IMG/VR virus record: IMGVR_UViG_3300030389_000128
Span: 1,746 to 24,868 of that record
Length of the DNA: 23,123 nucleotides
Source: a virus
Reading direction: 5' to 3' (one strand)
The notes beneath the pieces are model-generated. The model was not told where the DNA came from, did not search any database, and saw only the letters and a list, made by a program, of their open reading frames with translations. This document shows, piece by piece, positions 13,508 to 22,506 of this stretch (the stretch's first letter is position 1; every line of letters starts with the position of its first letter). A program made the position numbers and the translations under genes.

Positions 13508-13509
13508 AA

Positions 13510-13920
13510 TTAATCTCCAAAAGCTGCAACAGCAATATGAATGGGATCTTGTCTATTGGTATTCGAGCCACCAAATGCAGTCACAAATCTAAACACTGTT
13601 GTAGTTGGGTCTTGTGATAAAGTTGCACCCGAGCTTCTAGTATTAGTCATAAAAGTTAAAAAAGCACTAGCTAAACCAGCAGAACCAACAACAGCATAAT
13701 TTGCATTAGCCATAGCAGTTATCATGGTAACTGAATAATCTCCTACAGCATTATCAGTAATTGAGCTAACATTAAAACTTCCTCTAATTGCAACTGTTCC
13801 AGTACCATTAATATTAACCCAAGCTTTTGCAAGCTGACCCTTTTCTATACCTGATAAATTTTGAAATACAGGAGCAGATGAACCTAAACTTTTTATCGTT
13901 CCTACATTAAGAGTACTCAT
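13510..13920 (-). CDS. Short fibre-type protein B (ends AAFGD), paralogue of A
   Basis: This encodes 136 residues. It begins MSTLNVGTIKSLGSSAPVFQ and has the core AKAWVNINGTGTVAIRGSFN, then VSSITDNAVGDYSV and ANYAVVGSAG. It matches protein A (12606-13013) along its core and end, with an insert of a few residues missing before SFN. A duplication with the C1q-like gene set between the copies is the simplest reading. The role is probably a fibre or appendage subunit. Confidence 0.72.
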   Translation of the reverse strand: MSTLNVGTIKSLGSSAPVFQNLSGIEKGQLAKAWVNINGTGTVAIRGSFNVSSITDNAVGDYSVTMITAMANANYAVVGSAGLASAFLTFMTNTRSSGATLSQDPTTTVFRFVTAFGGSNTNRQDPIHIAVAAFGD

Positions 13921-14715
13921 TTAAACAACACTCCAAGTTTCACCAGAACCAATAGTAACTACTACGCCTGAGTTTATCGTAATTGGGCCAAAACTTCCAG
14001 CATTTTTACCATTTGTTATTGCATAACTCGTCGTTATTGTTTGGTCATTTTCCCAGAACACTTGATTAGTACCACCACCAGATGCACCACCTGCAACACC
14101 CCAACTTAATGTCCCAGAAGTATCTGTAGAAATTAAAGCATAACCAGCAACAGCAGGGTTAGTGGTAGGTAAAGTAAGAGTTAAATTAGCAGCTAACGCA
14201 CTAGGAGATTTAACAGCAACATAATTTGTACCATTACCTGTCTGTTCACTGAATCTAATTTCTTTTTGATTATTAACTGTTAAACCATTTTGATCTAGAA
14301 AAGATATTTCAGCTTGGTTTGCTACAAGCCCTATTTGGTTCGTTCCTTTCTTGTAAAATCCCGTTCCAGTATCCCCAAAATTAAAAGATGGAGCAGATGT
14401 AGAGCCAGCAGATGAAGTTAATACACCTGTCATTACACCACCAGCTTTTAACAACATTCCTAAGTTTGTTTGTGCAACATCTCCTATCTCTACAAATCCA
14501 TCATTTGCTTTATTTCTTATTTTTAAAGTTTGTGATGTATTACTAACCTCATCAATATGCAACTGGTATGCACCTACACCAACTGTTGGATCACCACTGC
14601 CAGCTTGTAAACTTCTTAACGCATCAATAACTTGTTGCAGTTTTGTTCTTACCTGCAAACCAGTACCATTATCTACGGTAAATCCTGTTCCCCCAGTTGT
14701 ATTTACTCTTGCCAT
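13921..14715 (-). CDS. Fibre/appendage protein with WENDQ-type C-terminus
   Basis: This encodes 264 residues. The N-terminal part (about 1-60) includes TKLQQVIDALRSLQAGSGDP, a helical stretch, then beta-rich repeats; the middle has FNFGDTGTGFYKKGTNQIG and LPTTNPAVAGYALISTD, the layout of phage fibre shaft regions. The C-terminus (GGGTNQVFWENDQTITTSYA, then ITNGKNAGSFGPITI and GSGETWSVV) is a small beta-helix-like cap that I recall at the end of many marine phage fibre proteins. It begins 4 nt after the J stop and probably encodes an appendage attached near the J tip. Confidence 0.8.
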   Translation of the reverse strand: MARVNTTGGTGFTVDNGTGLQVRTKLQQVIDALRSLQAGSGDPTVGVGAYQLHIDEVSNTSQTLKIRNKANDGFVEIGDVAQTNLGMLLKAGGVMTGVLTSSAGSTSAPSFNFGDTGTGFYKKGTNQIGLVANQAEISFLDQNGLTVNNQKEIRFSEQTGNGTNYVAVKSPSALAANLTLTLPTTNPAVAGYALISTDTSGTLSWGVAGGASGGGTNQVFWENDQTITTSYAITNGKNAGSFGPITINSGVVVTIGSGETWSVV

Positions 14716-14719
14716 TTAA

Positions 14720-17700
14720 TTAAGCACCTTTACCATATCCTAACGCTTGAAAGGAAAATTTCACATTTTTTGGTGAATCTGATGAATCTTTAAATACTAT
14801 TGTAAATCCTGTTCCTGATACGTTACTTAAAACAAAATAATCACCAGAGTCGAGATCATAAGGTGAAATACTAATTACAGGTAAAAAAGTAGTAGTTGTA
14901 CCACCAATATCACTTGTTCCAGTAAAAAATCTATTAGCAAATACTATATCAACACCACTAGCAGAAGTACCAGATTGAATTGGTGTGCTTATAACATTGC
15001 CTGATGAAATGTATTTATTTTCAACTCTTGATGGCAAAGACGCATCAAATCCTAATTCTAAAAACTTTATATTTTCATTAATATCAACAGAAATAAGATT
15101 TGATCTAAATTTAAAATATCTGCCAACAAAAGACCCGTTTCTTAAATTAGTAAAACTTGTATATGTAGAATTGTCATTTGATGTTTGTACTGTTAATCTT
15201 GCTTTTAATCTATCAACAGCAGCACCATCAAAATTAGTTCTTAAATCTAAATTAGGAATTGAGTCAAAATTTGCATTAATATTAAAACCTTCACTTTTTA
15301 TATGTCTTTTTAATCTTAGATTTTGATAAGCAGCACCTAAGTCAAAAGTATTTGCAAAATCATATGTGCCAGTTAAATTATTGGCTGGATTTGTAAGTTG
15401 TAACGCACCAGAAACAATACTTACATTTGTTTTTGTACCACTAAATGCAGTTTGTTCTCTAAAATCATTACCACTTGCATTTTTAAGTTGTAATTCATCT
15501 TCTGTTTCTGGCAATGCAAATTCTACCTTTGCTTCATTTGCTGATAAATTACCTGCTAAATCTTCAAACTTGATGCTGTAAGTACCAGCTAACGCAGGAA
15601 CAACAACCTCTGTTGTATTACCATTGCTTGTGTCAAGATCAATAGAATTACTAAAAGTAGTATTTGCTAATGAAGTTGTAGAGTGTCGTATTAAGCATCT
15701 GCCACCAAATATCACATCTGTTGCTAAAGCTAAATCCCAACTTAGTCTTACCTGATAATTATTTATAGGTTCTATTTCAAGTCCTGTAGGTTGTTCTGGT
15801 AAATCAGATAAAGCATTTACTGTAATATTAGCTTCTGTTGGTGTAAATGACATTTCGCCTAAAGCATTAACAGTAAAAAGCCTTATGTCATACGATCCAG
15901 CTTCAAACTCCGTCTGTACAATCTCAAATGTTGTTTCTTGTGTATTAACGAGAGTAAAGTTATCCCCATCTCTTCGATATTGCAATGCATAACCAGAGGC
16001 ACCTTCTACTGCTTGCCAATCAATAAATACTTTTGGTACTGCTCTGTTATTAATAACAACAATTTTTTCTTCAAGAGTTAGACCTGATGGTGATAACTTT
16101 CTTTCAATAAGTGTGTTTGTAGGTTTTGCTGGTAATGCCTCACCATCTTCTACTGCTGCATACTTACCTTGATTATGTTTCAAAGCAGTTATTGTATAAG
16201 TCTTTTTTGCTGTTTCTTTTATATTTGTTATACGCCAAGTTGTAACGGCAAAATTACCCGATTCAAAAATATAAGGACTATTTACAACAGGTGCAGAAGG
16301 AAAAGCACTTGAAACATTTACAACAGTTTGATTATTAGAATAACTAGATATTGTTCTAGTTTTTACTGTTCCATCACTTAATAAACAACTTATAGTTGGT
16401 GAATCACTTATGTCGGGTTGGTTTGTATCGTCAACATTATCAATAGTTACTTGTGTTGTAGTAGCTGCTTTTACAATACCTCCTCTTCTTTTTCCTACAA
16501 TATTTGTACCTTGAACAATTGAACTACCTTTAACTCTATCTGCAATACCAATAATACTTCCTATTTGAACAACAGAACCAGCAGCAATGTTAGTTTCAAA
16601 AGTACAAGTTTCAGTAGCGGTTTGCTGTGTATTTAAAAACCACTTACCAACCCTTTGTGCTTGACCTCTTGATGTGGTTCCAAAAGTTCTAATAGTTTTT
16701 ATACTTTCACCATATTTTCCTATCGCTGTTGTATCTCTAACAGTTACATAATCAATTTCTTGGGTATCTAAATCAAGATAGCTAATATTTATAGTTGTAA
16801 ATCTTGTTTTTAAAGAACTACCACTATAAACAAAATTACCCTCTACAACATTTGCATTGTTAAACACATAATCAAAAGCAACTGAACTTGGGTTTGCAAA
16901 ATCTTTTGGTGCGTCTTGTGATATTTTTATTGTGCCTTCTGAATAAAATGGCATTGCTCTCATTACAGAACAGATATCATTTATAAGTTTTAAAGCTTCG
17001 GCTTGGGTTCTTATATTTACATTAAGAGAGAATCTTGGTTCTTGCCCACCTTGTCCATCATTTACTAATTCACTGCAATATTCACTTGCTTTTTGAAAAA
17101 CAAATTTATCTATTGAAGCTTCTGGCAATTCACAGCCGTACTGTTGATCTGCATTTCTTCCAGAATTATAAACTAATAAGTCATATAAAATCCACGCAGG
17201 GTCACTTGTCCATTCTCTTACAATATTATTATTGTTATCTGTTTTAAAAGAACCATCCCAATTTCCAGAATAAACTAATCTTCCATCATTTGTTTGTACT
17301 GTTGCATTGCTTGGTATCTTTACTCTTTTACCTCTAATTCTAAAAATTCTTGAAGGCATTGTAGGAAACTCTTCTGCACTAAAACGCAATGAAGTATGTG
17401 CAACATGAGGAAAATTATTAGAATCTTGAATTATTGTAGTTACACCACCTAAACGCATTTTATTAAAGGTATTAGCATCACCTTCATTATTATTTCTAAT
17501 TAAAGTTACTGTTATTGGAAAAAACGCTCCGGGGTCTCCAACAGGTGTTCTGTTAAAGCCATCTAAATTTCTAAGTCTTATGCCATAATCACGAGTATAA
17601 GCTGAAGTGCTTTTACCTCTAACACGATTATCAATAGGAGTTACTTGAGCACCATTTGATGGATTCACTTTTATAAGAACTCTTACGTCAGTTGCCTTTC

Positions 17701-18235
17701 TATTTCCACTTTCAGTATCTATTCTAAAGAATGAGTCAAATTTTACTCTAACTCTTACTATATCTACATTTACATCATTTATTATTACAGAACGTGAGGT
17801 TACACTTCCACCTTGGGGAAAATCAACAGTCTGTCCAATATCACCTTGATCTGATGCAAGTATTTCAGATGATTGTACTTCTGCTGCTGGTAAACTAGCT
17901 TGATTAGCAGTACCTCTTCTAAATCTTAATTCTACAGTGCTGTAGTTAAAAGCAGATTTTGGTGGAGTATTTATATTAGCATTTGCGTCTAAAACTGGCT
18001 GGCCATTTAAAAATGTATCTTTTAAAAAACAATTTCTGTAAGCTGCTGTATTTATAGCTGTTTGACCAATTTTACTTGCCGTAGCAGATCCTTCTATCTG
18101 ACCTTCAGATAAAATATCAATAAGGGTAACAAAATCTACTGACTTTAAAGAACCGCCAGGTAATTTTGCATTTTGTTGAAAAGCTAAACCACCATCAACA
18201 ATTCTACCTTGATTAATTATTCTTCCTTTTAACAT
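14720..18235 (-). CDS. J: Tail tip / central fibre host-specificity protein, lambda J-like
   Basis: This encodes 1171 residues, close in size to lambda J (1132). The N-terminus (residues about 25-55, PGGSLKSVDFVTLIDILSEG followed by QIEG) carries the J-family signature. The middle (about 250-600) has strand-rich tail-hub regions (HTSLRFSAEEFPTMPSR and EPRFSLNVNIRTQAEALKLI). Two fibronectin-III-like domains follow at about 710-805 (VFIDWQAVEGASGYALQYRR) and 810-905 (EIEPINNYQVRLSWDLALA). The last 250 residues are likely the exposed, receptor-facing part. J trimers form the tail tip and bind the host receptor. The position directly after I fits the lambda order H-M-L-K-I-J. Its start abuts the I stop (TAAATG). 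Confidence 0.93.
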   Translation of the reverse strand: MLKGRIINQGRIVDGGLAFQQNAKLPGGSLKSVDFVTLIDILSEGQIEGSATASKIGQTAINTAAYRNCFLKDTFLNGQPVLDANANINTPPKSAFNYSTVELRFRRGTANQASLPAAEVQSSEILASDQGDIGQTVDFPQGGSVTSRSVIINDVNVDIVRVRVKFDSFFRIDTESGNRKATDVRVLIKVNPSNGAQVTPIDNRVRGKSTSAYTRDYGIRLRNLDGFNRTPVGDPGAFFPITVTLIRNNNEGDANTFNKMRLGGVTTIIQDSNNFPHVAHTSLRFSAEEFPTMPSRIFRIRGKRVKIPSNATVQTNDGRLVYSGNWDGSFKTDNNNNIVREWTSDPAWILYDLLVYNSGRNADQQYGCELPEASIDKFVFQKASEYCSELVNDGQGGQEPRFSLNVNIRTQAEALKLINDICSVMRAMPFYSEGTIKISQDAPKDFANPSSVAFDYVFNNANVVEGNFVYSGSSLKTRFTTINISYLDLDTQEIDYVTVRDTTAIGKYGESIKTIRTFGTTSRGQAQRVGKWFLNTQQTATETCTFETNIAAGSVVQIGSIIGIADRVKGSSIVQGTNIVGKRRGGIVKAATTTQVTIDNVDDTNQPDISDSPTISCLLSDGTVKTRTISSYSNNQTVVNVSSAFPSAPVVNSPYIFESGNFAVTTWRITNIKETAKKTYTITALKHNQGKYAAVEDGEALPAKPTNTLIERKLSPSGLTLEEKIVVINNRAVPKVFIDWQAVEGASGYALQYRRDGDNFTLVNTQETTFEIVQTEFEAGSYDIRLFTVNALGEMSFTPTEANITVNALSDLPEQPTGLEIEPINNYQVRLSWDLALATDVIFGGRCLIRHSTTSLANTTFSNSIDLDTSNGNTTEVVVPALAGTYSIKFEDLAGNLSANEAKVEFALPETEDELQLKNASGNDFREQTAFSGTKTNVSIVSGALQLTNPANNLTGTYDFANTFDLGAAYQNLRLKRHIKSEGFNINANFDSIPNLDLRTNFDGAAVDRLKARLTVQTSNDNSTYTSFTNLRNGSFVGRYFKFRSNLISVDINENIKFLELGFDASLPSRVENKYISSGNVISTPIQSGTSASGVDIVFANRFFTGTSDIGGTTTTFLPVISISPYDLDSGDYFVLSNVSGTGFTIVFKDSSDSPKNVKFSFQALGYGKGA

Positions 18236-18814
18236 TTAATTATCTGGCTCCTCTGGGTTAACTACTTGTAAAGTATCTATATTTGCACCAATAGTATTAG
18301 TACCGACTAAAACTTCCCCATACACAATATTTATAGGTACGCCTTGTTTTGAAATATTAGCCTGGCCTGTAAAAAGAAAACTAGGATCCTGTTCATCACT
18401 TGCAAATGTAGGTGGAGTAGGCGTTGGAAATAATAAATCATTAACACCTGATATTAACATATTTGCACCAACAGCTAAAAATATAGGTGCAACCATAGAA
18501 CCAATAGTTATTCCAGCAATAGTAGCCCCTGCACCAAAAGCCGTTAATAAACCGCCAACAATAAAATTTAGTATTTCTCCATGAACAACAGGAATTATTT
18601 TAATATCACTTTCTGTTTGTAAATCTAATAAATCTTTTGAAATTCTTACTTTACCTGCCATTACACAATATTCCTGTTCTTTAATATGATCTGCTACTCC
18701 TTCAAAATTATGTATTAAAAAACTAAAAGCTTGTCTTGGACTTGCTACATCAATTTCAAATGTAGATTGCCCTATAAATTTTCTTAAACGACCATAAATA
18801 GTTAATTTAATCAT
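18236..18814 (-). CDS. I: Tail assembly protein I (TAPI) with beta-grasp N-terminus
   Basis: This encodes 192 residues, near lambda I (223). Residues about 1-80 (KLTIYGRLRKFIGQSTFEID and then VASPRQAFSFL) form the beta-grasp, ubiquitin-like domain seen in tail assembly proteins of this family. The centre (about 82-125) is hydrophobic and Gly-rich (FIVGGLLTAFGAGATIAGIT). The end, with GVPINIVYGEVLVGTNTIG, matches the J-facing part of I proteins. I is needed to assemble the tail tip but is not retained in the lambda virion. The start overlaps the K-like gene by 8 nt, so they are translated together. Confidence 0.9.
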   Translation of the reverse strand: MIKLTIYGRLRKFIGQSTFEIDVASPRQAFSFLIHNFEGVADHIKEQEYCVMAGKVRISKDLLDLQTESDIKIIPVVHGEILNFIVGGLLTAFGAGATIAGITIGSMVAPIFLAVGANMLISGVNDLLFPTPTPPTFASDEQDPSFLFTGQANISKQGVPINIVYGEVLVGTNTIGANIDTLQVVNPEEPDN

Positions 18815-19154
18815 CTACTTCATCTGGATTTAATTTTATAGTACATTCTGTTTTTGGGTCTACAAGATAAAAAGGTAAATCATTATACTTACAACTTATT
18901 TTATCAGTATCACTAAATTCCAACAATCCATCAGGATGTGAATGAACGATACCTAAAACTTCCCCCTGATCTTCACCGTCCGCCCAATCTAAAGGATCTA
19001 TAACAAATGATTTTTCTTTATATGTTTTTGATATATTCTTACATTTCCAATATGTATGCGTACCATTTATATCTAAAACAAGGCCACAACACTCTTCTGG
19101 ATAACACTCTGTAGCGTGTTTATATGCTTCTGTCATCCATGAATTACAAGTCAT
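18807..19154 (-). CDS. K: Tail tip peptidase, lambda K-like JAB/MPN domain only
   Basis: This encodes 115 residues. A JAB (MPN+) metallopeptidase is visible: E21 in PEECCGLV, then H71-S-H73-P and S81-x-x-D84 in the stretch IVHSHPDGLLEFSDTDK, all zinc and catalytic positions of the JAMM motif. Lambda K has this domain plus a C-terminal NlpC/P60 domain; the latter is absent here, so there is no obvious second peptidoglycan enzyme. The protein probably processes or helps assemble the tail tip together with beta-grasp protein I, which is next and overlaps it by 8 nt. The start is coupled to L by TAATG. Confidence 0.9.
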   Translation of the reverse strand: MTCNSWMTEAYKHATECYPEECCGLVLDINGTHTYWKCKNISKTYKEKSFVIDPLDWADGEDQGEVLGIVHSHPDGLLEFSDTDKISCKYNDLPFYLVDPKTECTIKLNPDEVDD

Positions 19155-19765
19155 TATACAAAAGTACCAGCAGCAGGAAATAAATCTCTTGTGACTATTC
19201 TTTTAGGTATTTTTTTATTTTGCATATCTAATACGCTAACTAATTCAAATTGTACAATTTCTCTATTCTCAATAGCTTTTCTATCAATATAATAAATTCT
19301 ATCTTGCAACCTATCTGTACTAGGAGTACCAAAAGGATTATCGCCAACAAAATTTGCATTATCTAAAGCTGAAGCTAATGGCATAATTCTTGTTAATTTC
19401 GCATCTAGTAAATCATTTCCAGGAGTTGTTGTATTTACTATTGCTAAAAAATCACTCATGGTCATAACTGTTGTATCTTTTGTTATGCCACCTAAATTAC
19501 TAAAGGTAAGAGTAGGTCTTGGAATTGTACCTGTACTTGTATCTTCAAAACCTTCTGCTTTTACTGCAACTCTTTGATAATCTTCACCATCAAACCTAAT
19601 CATTCCAAGATTATTTAAATTTGCACCAGCATGAAATCTGAATACAGTATCTAAATTATTAACATTAGGATCAGGAACGTGTAAACCAACAGTAAGTTCA
19701 AGTTTAAATAGCTCTATAACAGAACTTGGGTTAATTTTATTTAACTGAGTAAAAGGAATTGCCAT
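19154..19765 (-). CDS. L: Minor tail protein L, lacking the C-terminal cysteine domain
   Basis: This encodes 203 residues (lambda L: 232). The N-terminal domain has the L-type pattern (INPSSVIELFKLELTVGLHV, FRFHAG, MIRFDGEDYQRVAVKAEGFE, GTIPRPTLTFSNLGG), and the segment KIPKRIVTRDLFPAAGTFV closes the protein. In lambda L this point leads into a cysteine-rich domain that binds an iron-sulfur cluster. This protein contains no cysteine at all and stops there. L sits at the tail tip between M and the J/I/K group. The start (TAATG) overlaps M and the stop (TAATG) overlaps K, so the short length is not caused by a nearby frameshift. Confidence 0.9.
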   Translation of the reverse strand: MAIPFTQLNKINPSSVIELFKLELTVGLHVPDPNVNNLDTVFRFHAGANLNNLGMIRFDGEDYQRVAVKAEGFEDTSTGTIPRPTLTFSNLGGITKDTTVMTMSDFLAIVNTTTPGNDLLDAKLTRIMPLASALDNANFVGDNPFGTPSTDRLQDRIYYIDRKAIENREIVQFELVSVLDMQNKKIPKRIVTRDLFPAAGTFV

Positions 19766-20106
19766 TAGGGTTCAAATACTTCTCTAAAAGAACAGGTTAG
19801 TGTAACTCTATTTAAAAAAGGAATAGCAGTATTGTAAGACAAACAAACAAAGTTTTTTGTTACGTTTTCATTTGGAACGAGAAAAGTAAATGACGCACCA
19901 TCTGTAATTCTTGCATTAAGAAAATTAATAGCAGTTGTAGAATCTGTCTGAGATAAATCAAATTTTAAATTTAAAGTTATAGGATTTTGATTCAATCCCT
20001 CTGTTAACCTCTGCTCAAAACCATCTCCAAAACTTATAACATTAACTGCTGGTTGTCTTGTAATGGTGTAATTATATTTAGGATTAGCAATAGGAAAAGC
20101 TGCCAT
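19765..20106 (-). CDS. M: Minor tail protein M
   Basis: This encodes 113 residues (lambda M: 109). The segment VISFGDGFEQRLTEGLNQNP, then ITLNLKFDLS and the C-terminus TLTCSFREVFEP match the phage minor tail family: the FGDG(F/Y)EQR motif followed by GLN and a beta-rich body. M joins L and the tape-measure end at the tail tip. The start overlaps the tape measure stop (TAATG), and the stop overlaps the L start (TAATG). There is no signal peptide; the residues expected for the family are present. Confidence 0.92.
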   Translation of the reverse strand: MAAFPIANPKYNYTITRQPAVNVISFGDGFEQRLTEGLNQNPITLNLKFDLSQTDSTTAINFLNARITDGASFTFLVPNENVTKNFVCLSYNTAIPFLNRVTLTCSFREVFEP

Positions 20107-22475
20107 TAGTTTAATAAACCTCCAACTCTTTTTTCATTGATTATTACAGCTTGAACTGCTGCTGCAAGCTGTTCACCAAATTCATTAGCACTTTGCTGAT
20201 CTCCTTCAACAGAAGAACCAGAAGCATCTACATTTACTACGATATTTGTTGAACCACCAAGCATTTCATTAGGTGTAATAGTTCCAGAAACACCTGGGCT
20301 AAATAACTCAGGGCCACGTTCACCTACTAAATAACTTCCGCCTTTCATAACAGGGCCACCATTGGCTCTCGGACCAATAGTCATATCAGTAAATCGACTT
20401 GGAGTTTTTACATCATATAAACTTTGACCAGGACTTACATTATAAGGATTACCGCCAAAATTAAATCCAAAAAATTTAAATCCTATTCCTAATATTTGCA
20501 TTTGTATTTGTTTTGCAATCATCTTTGCAGCCATATCTAAGAAATGATCTGCTGTACGCATAAATAAATTACGCAATGCTTCTTGAGCACTCATTGAACC
20601 TTTTATTAAACCTTTAAATGATTCTCCAAAAGCATCTCCAACTGTTTCTGCCAATGATGTTAAACGATTTATGGGATCAGCTAAAGCTTCTAATTCATCT
20701 CTTACCATGGCAATATTTTTTGTAAGCTTTTCACCTAATGCCCTTTCTAGAGCTAAATCTAACTGTCGAACACCCTCTGTTCTCTCTTCAATTTTCTGTA
20801 AGCTATCAACTCTTTCATCTCTTAGTTTTTCTGGTGTTATAGTTTTTCCAGATATATTAAGTGATCCAACTATCCCACCTGGATTATTTGCAACATTACT
20901 AAGAAATCTGTCGGAAAAACTAACTTTATCTTTATTACCAATTTGTCTTGTTTTTTCAGCTTGAATAACCGCTTCTTGTAATCTTTTTTGAACTTTTAAA
21001 CTACCTTCAGTTCTTAAAGCCTGTCTTAATTGATCTGCTTTAGCTATACCTATTTTATCTTCGGCTGTTTTTATATCATCTAATAATTGAACATTTGTTT
21101 TTAATCCTTTTACTAAGTCAAAAGTTGCTTCATCACCAAATGTAATTAATAAAGATTTTCTGACATTTGCATCAAAAGCTGCAAAACTTTGTGCCGCTTT
21201 TAACGCTTCTTGTTTTGATATACCTAATTGTTTACCTAATTGACTTATACCTTTTGAGGTAAAGAACGAACTACCGCCTGCTGCTTTGATAGAAACATTT
21301 AATTTATCTACTGATTTTTGAAATTCTCTAGTCTCTGCAATTTTTGTAGCAATCGCAGTACCAGCTATAGACAAACCAAATCCAAATGGGCCTCCTAATG
21401 CTCCACCAACTGCACCACCGATACCACCACCTAAAGCACCTCCAATACCTTGACCAAATAATAAAGGAAAACCTCCACCAATAAGAGCATTACTTAATCC
21501 ACCAGAAATTCTTCCTGCTCTACCTCTTGAATTAGCAAACACCCCTCTAGGATTTGCACCTGTACCAATACCTAATTTACCTAAAGGCCCAGGTCTAACT
21601 GGCCCTATTGGTTGAGAATAGGCTTGATTTCCAAAAGCTTGTATTCCTTGTGCTTGATTTTGAGCAACTATTGTACTTATTTTTTTTGTATCAGCTTGTA
21701 TTTTTTTAGCGTTTTTATTAAATTCCTTAAAACCACCACCTAATTTTTCACGATTAGATCCAGCAGCAACAATTTCTCTCATTTGTTGCGAAGCTGCAAT
21801 ATTAGATAAAACTCTTCCTTTAAATACAGATTCAGCTTGCCCTGGTCCAATTCCACGACCACCAAGAGCTTGAACTTTTGCTGCACTAACAGCTTGTGCT
21901 GTTTGTCTATTTAGTTCTCCTTGTATTAATAATTTTTCATTTTGTTTTGCTGCTGATCTTTGTTCTAAAGATAATAAAGCTTCTTGTAATCTAATTTCAT
22001 CTCTTTTTAAGGCTAAAGTTCTTTCTAATTTTTCTCCGACAGGAGATGTCTGACCTAATAAAGATAAAGACTTAAATTTTGGATCAATTCTATTTCTTGA
22101 ACTCTCTGCAACATTTCTCCTAACTCGATTACTACTTGAGGATTGAGCAACACCAAATCTTCTAGTTTCGATCTCTTTTAGAATTCGAGCTTCTTCTTTT
22201 AAAGCAGTATTTAATTGGTTTTGTGCTCTTAACAACTCTTCACCAGCTTTTCTAAAAGCATTAGTTCCTATAGCTGCTTCATTTAAATTTTTTCGTGCTT
22301 CTCGTACAGAGCTATTTAATCTATTAAAGTTTGCTTCATAAGCATTTGCACTTTGTCTTAATTTTGCATTAGTATCATCAATAATTTTTGAAGTAGCTTT
22401 TATATCTTTATTAAGTGTTTTTAATGCTCTTGCATTTTTTATGGCTACAGCAATATCTACGTTATAATTAGCCAC
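20106..22475 (-). CDS. H: Tail tape measure protein, lambda H-like
   Basis: This encodes 789 residues from GTG 22475, the only good start: T ends 31 nt earlier. The N-terminal third is coiled-coil (DIAVAIKNARALKTLNKDIK, LRQSANAYEANFNRLNSSV, EELLRAQNQLNTALKEEARI). A Gly-rich hydrophobic region (about 325-375, with GGALGGGIGGAVGGALGGPF) may insert in the host membrane during DNA entry. The C-terminus (ANGGPVMKGGSYLVGERGPE, then LFSPGVSG) is typical of tape measures. It sets tail length: at about 0.15 nm per residue this predicts a tail of roughly 120 nm. G and the G-T product chaperone it. Confidence 0.94.
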   Translation of the reverse strand: MANYNVDIAVAIKNARALKTLNKDIKATSKIIDDTNAKLRQSANAYEANFNRLNSSVREARKNLNEAAIGTNAFRKAGEELLRAQNQLNTALKEEARILKEIETRRFGVAQSSSSNRVRRNVAESSRNRIDPKFKSLSLLGQTSPVGEKLERTLALKRDEIRLQEALLSLEQRSAAKQNEKLLIQGELNRQTAQAVSAAKVQALGGRGIGPGQAESVFKGRVLSNIAASQQMREIVAAGSNREKLGGGFKEFNKNAKKIQADTKKISTIVAQNQAQGIQAFGNQAYSQPIGPVRPGPLGKLGIGTGANPRGVFANSRGRAGRISGGLSNALIGGGFPLLFGQGIGGALGGGIGGAVGGALGGPFGFGLSIAGTAIATKIAETREFQKSVDKLNVSIKAAGGSSFFTSKGISQLGKQLGISKQEALKAAQSFAAFDANVRKSLLITFGDEATFDLVKGLKTNVQLLDDIKTAEDKIGIAKADQLRQALRTEGSLKVQKRLQEAVIQAEKTRQIGNKDKVSFSDRFLSNVANNPGGIVGSLNISGKTITPEKLRDERVDSLQKIEERTEGVRQLDLALERALGEKLTKNIAMVRDELEALADPINRLTSLAETVGDAFGESFKGLIKGSMSAQEALRNLFMRTADHFLDMAAKMIAKQIQMQILGIGFKFFGFNFGGNPYNVSPGQSLYDVKTPSRFTDMTIGPRANGGPVMKGGSYLVGERGPELFSPGVSGTITPNEMLGGSTNIVVNVDASGSSVEGDQQSANEFGEQLAAAVQAVIINEKRVGGLLN

Positions 22476-22506
22476 TTGCTATAAAAATTAAGACATTTTC
22501 TCTATA

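Noticed and set aside
7773-14715. Diversity-generating retroelement acting on the fibre genes
   Set aside because: No reverse transcriptase gene and no template/variable repeat pair were seen in the window.
8844-18235. Several plus-strand open frames of 70-113 codons opposite the fibre and J genes
   Set aside because: They are antisense shadows of long, motif-bearing minus-strand genes and have repetitive, low-complexity translations.
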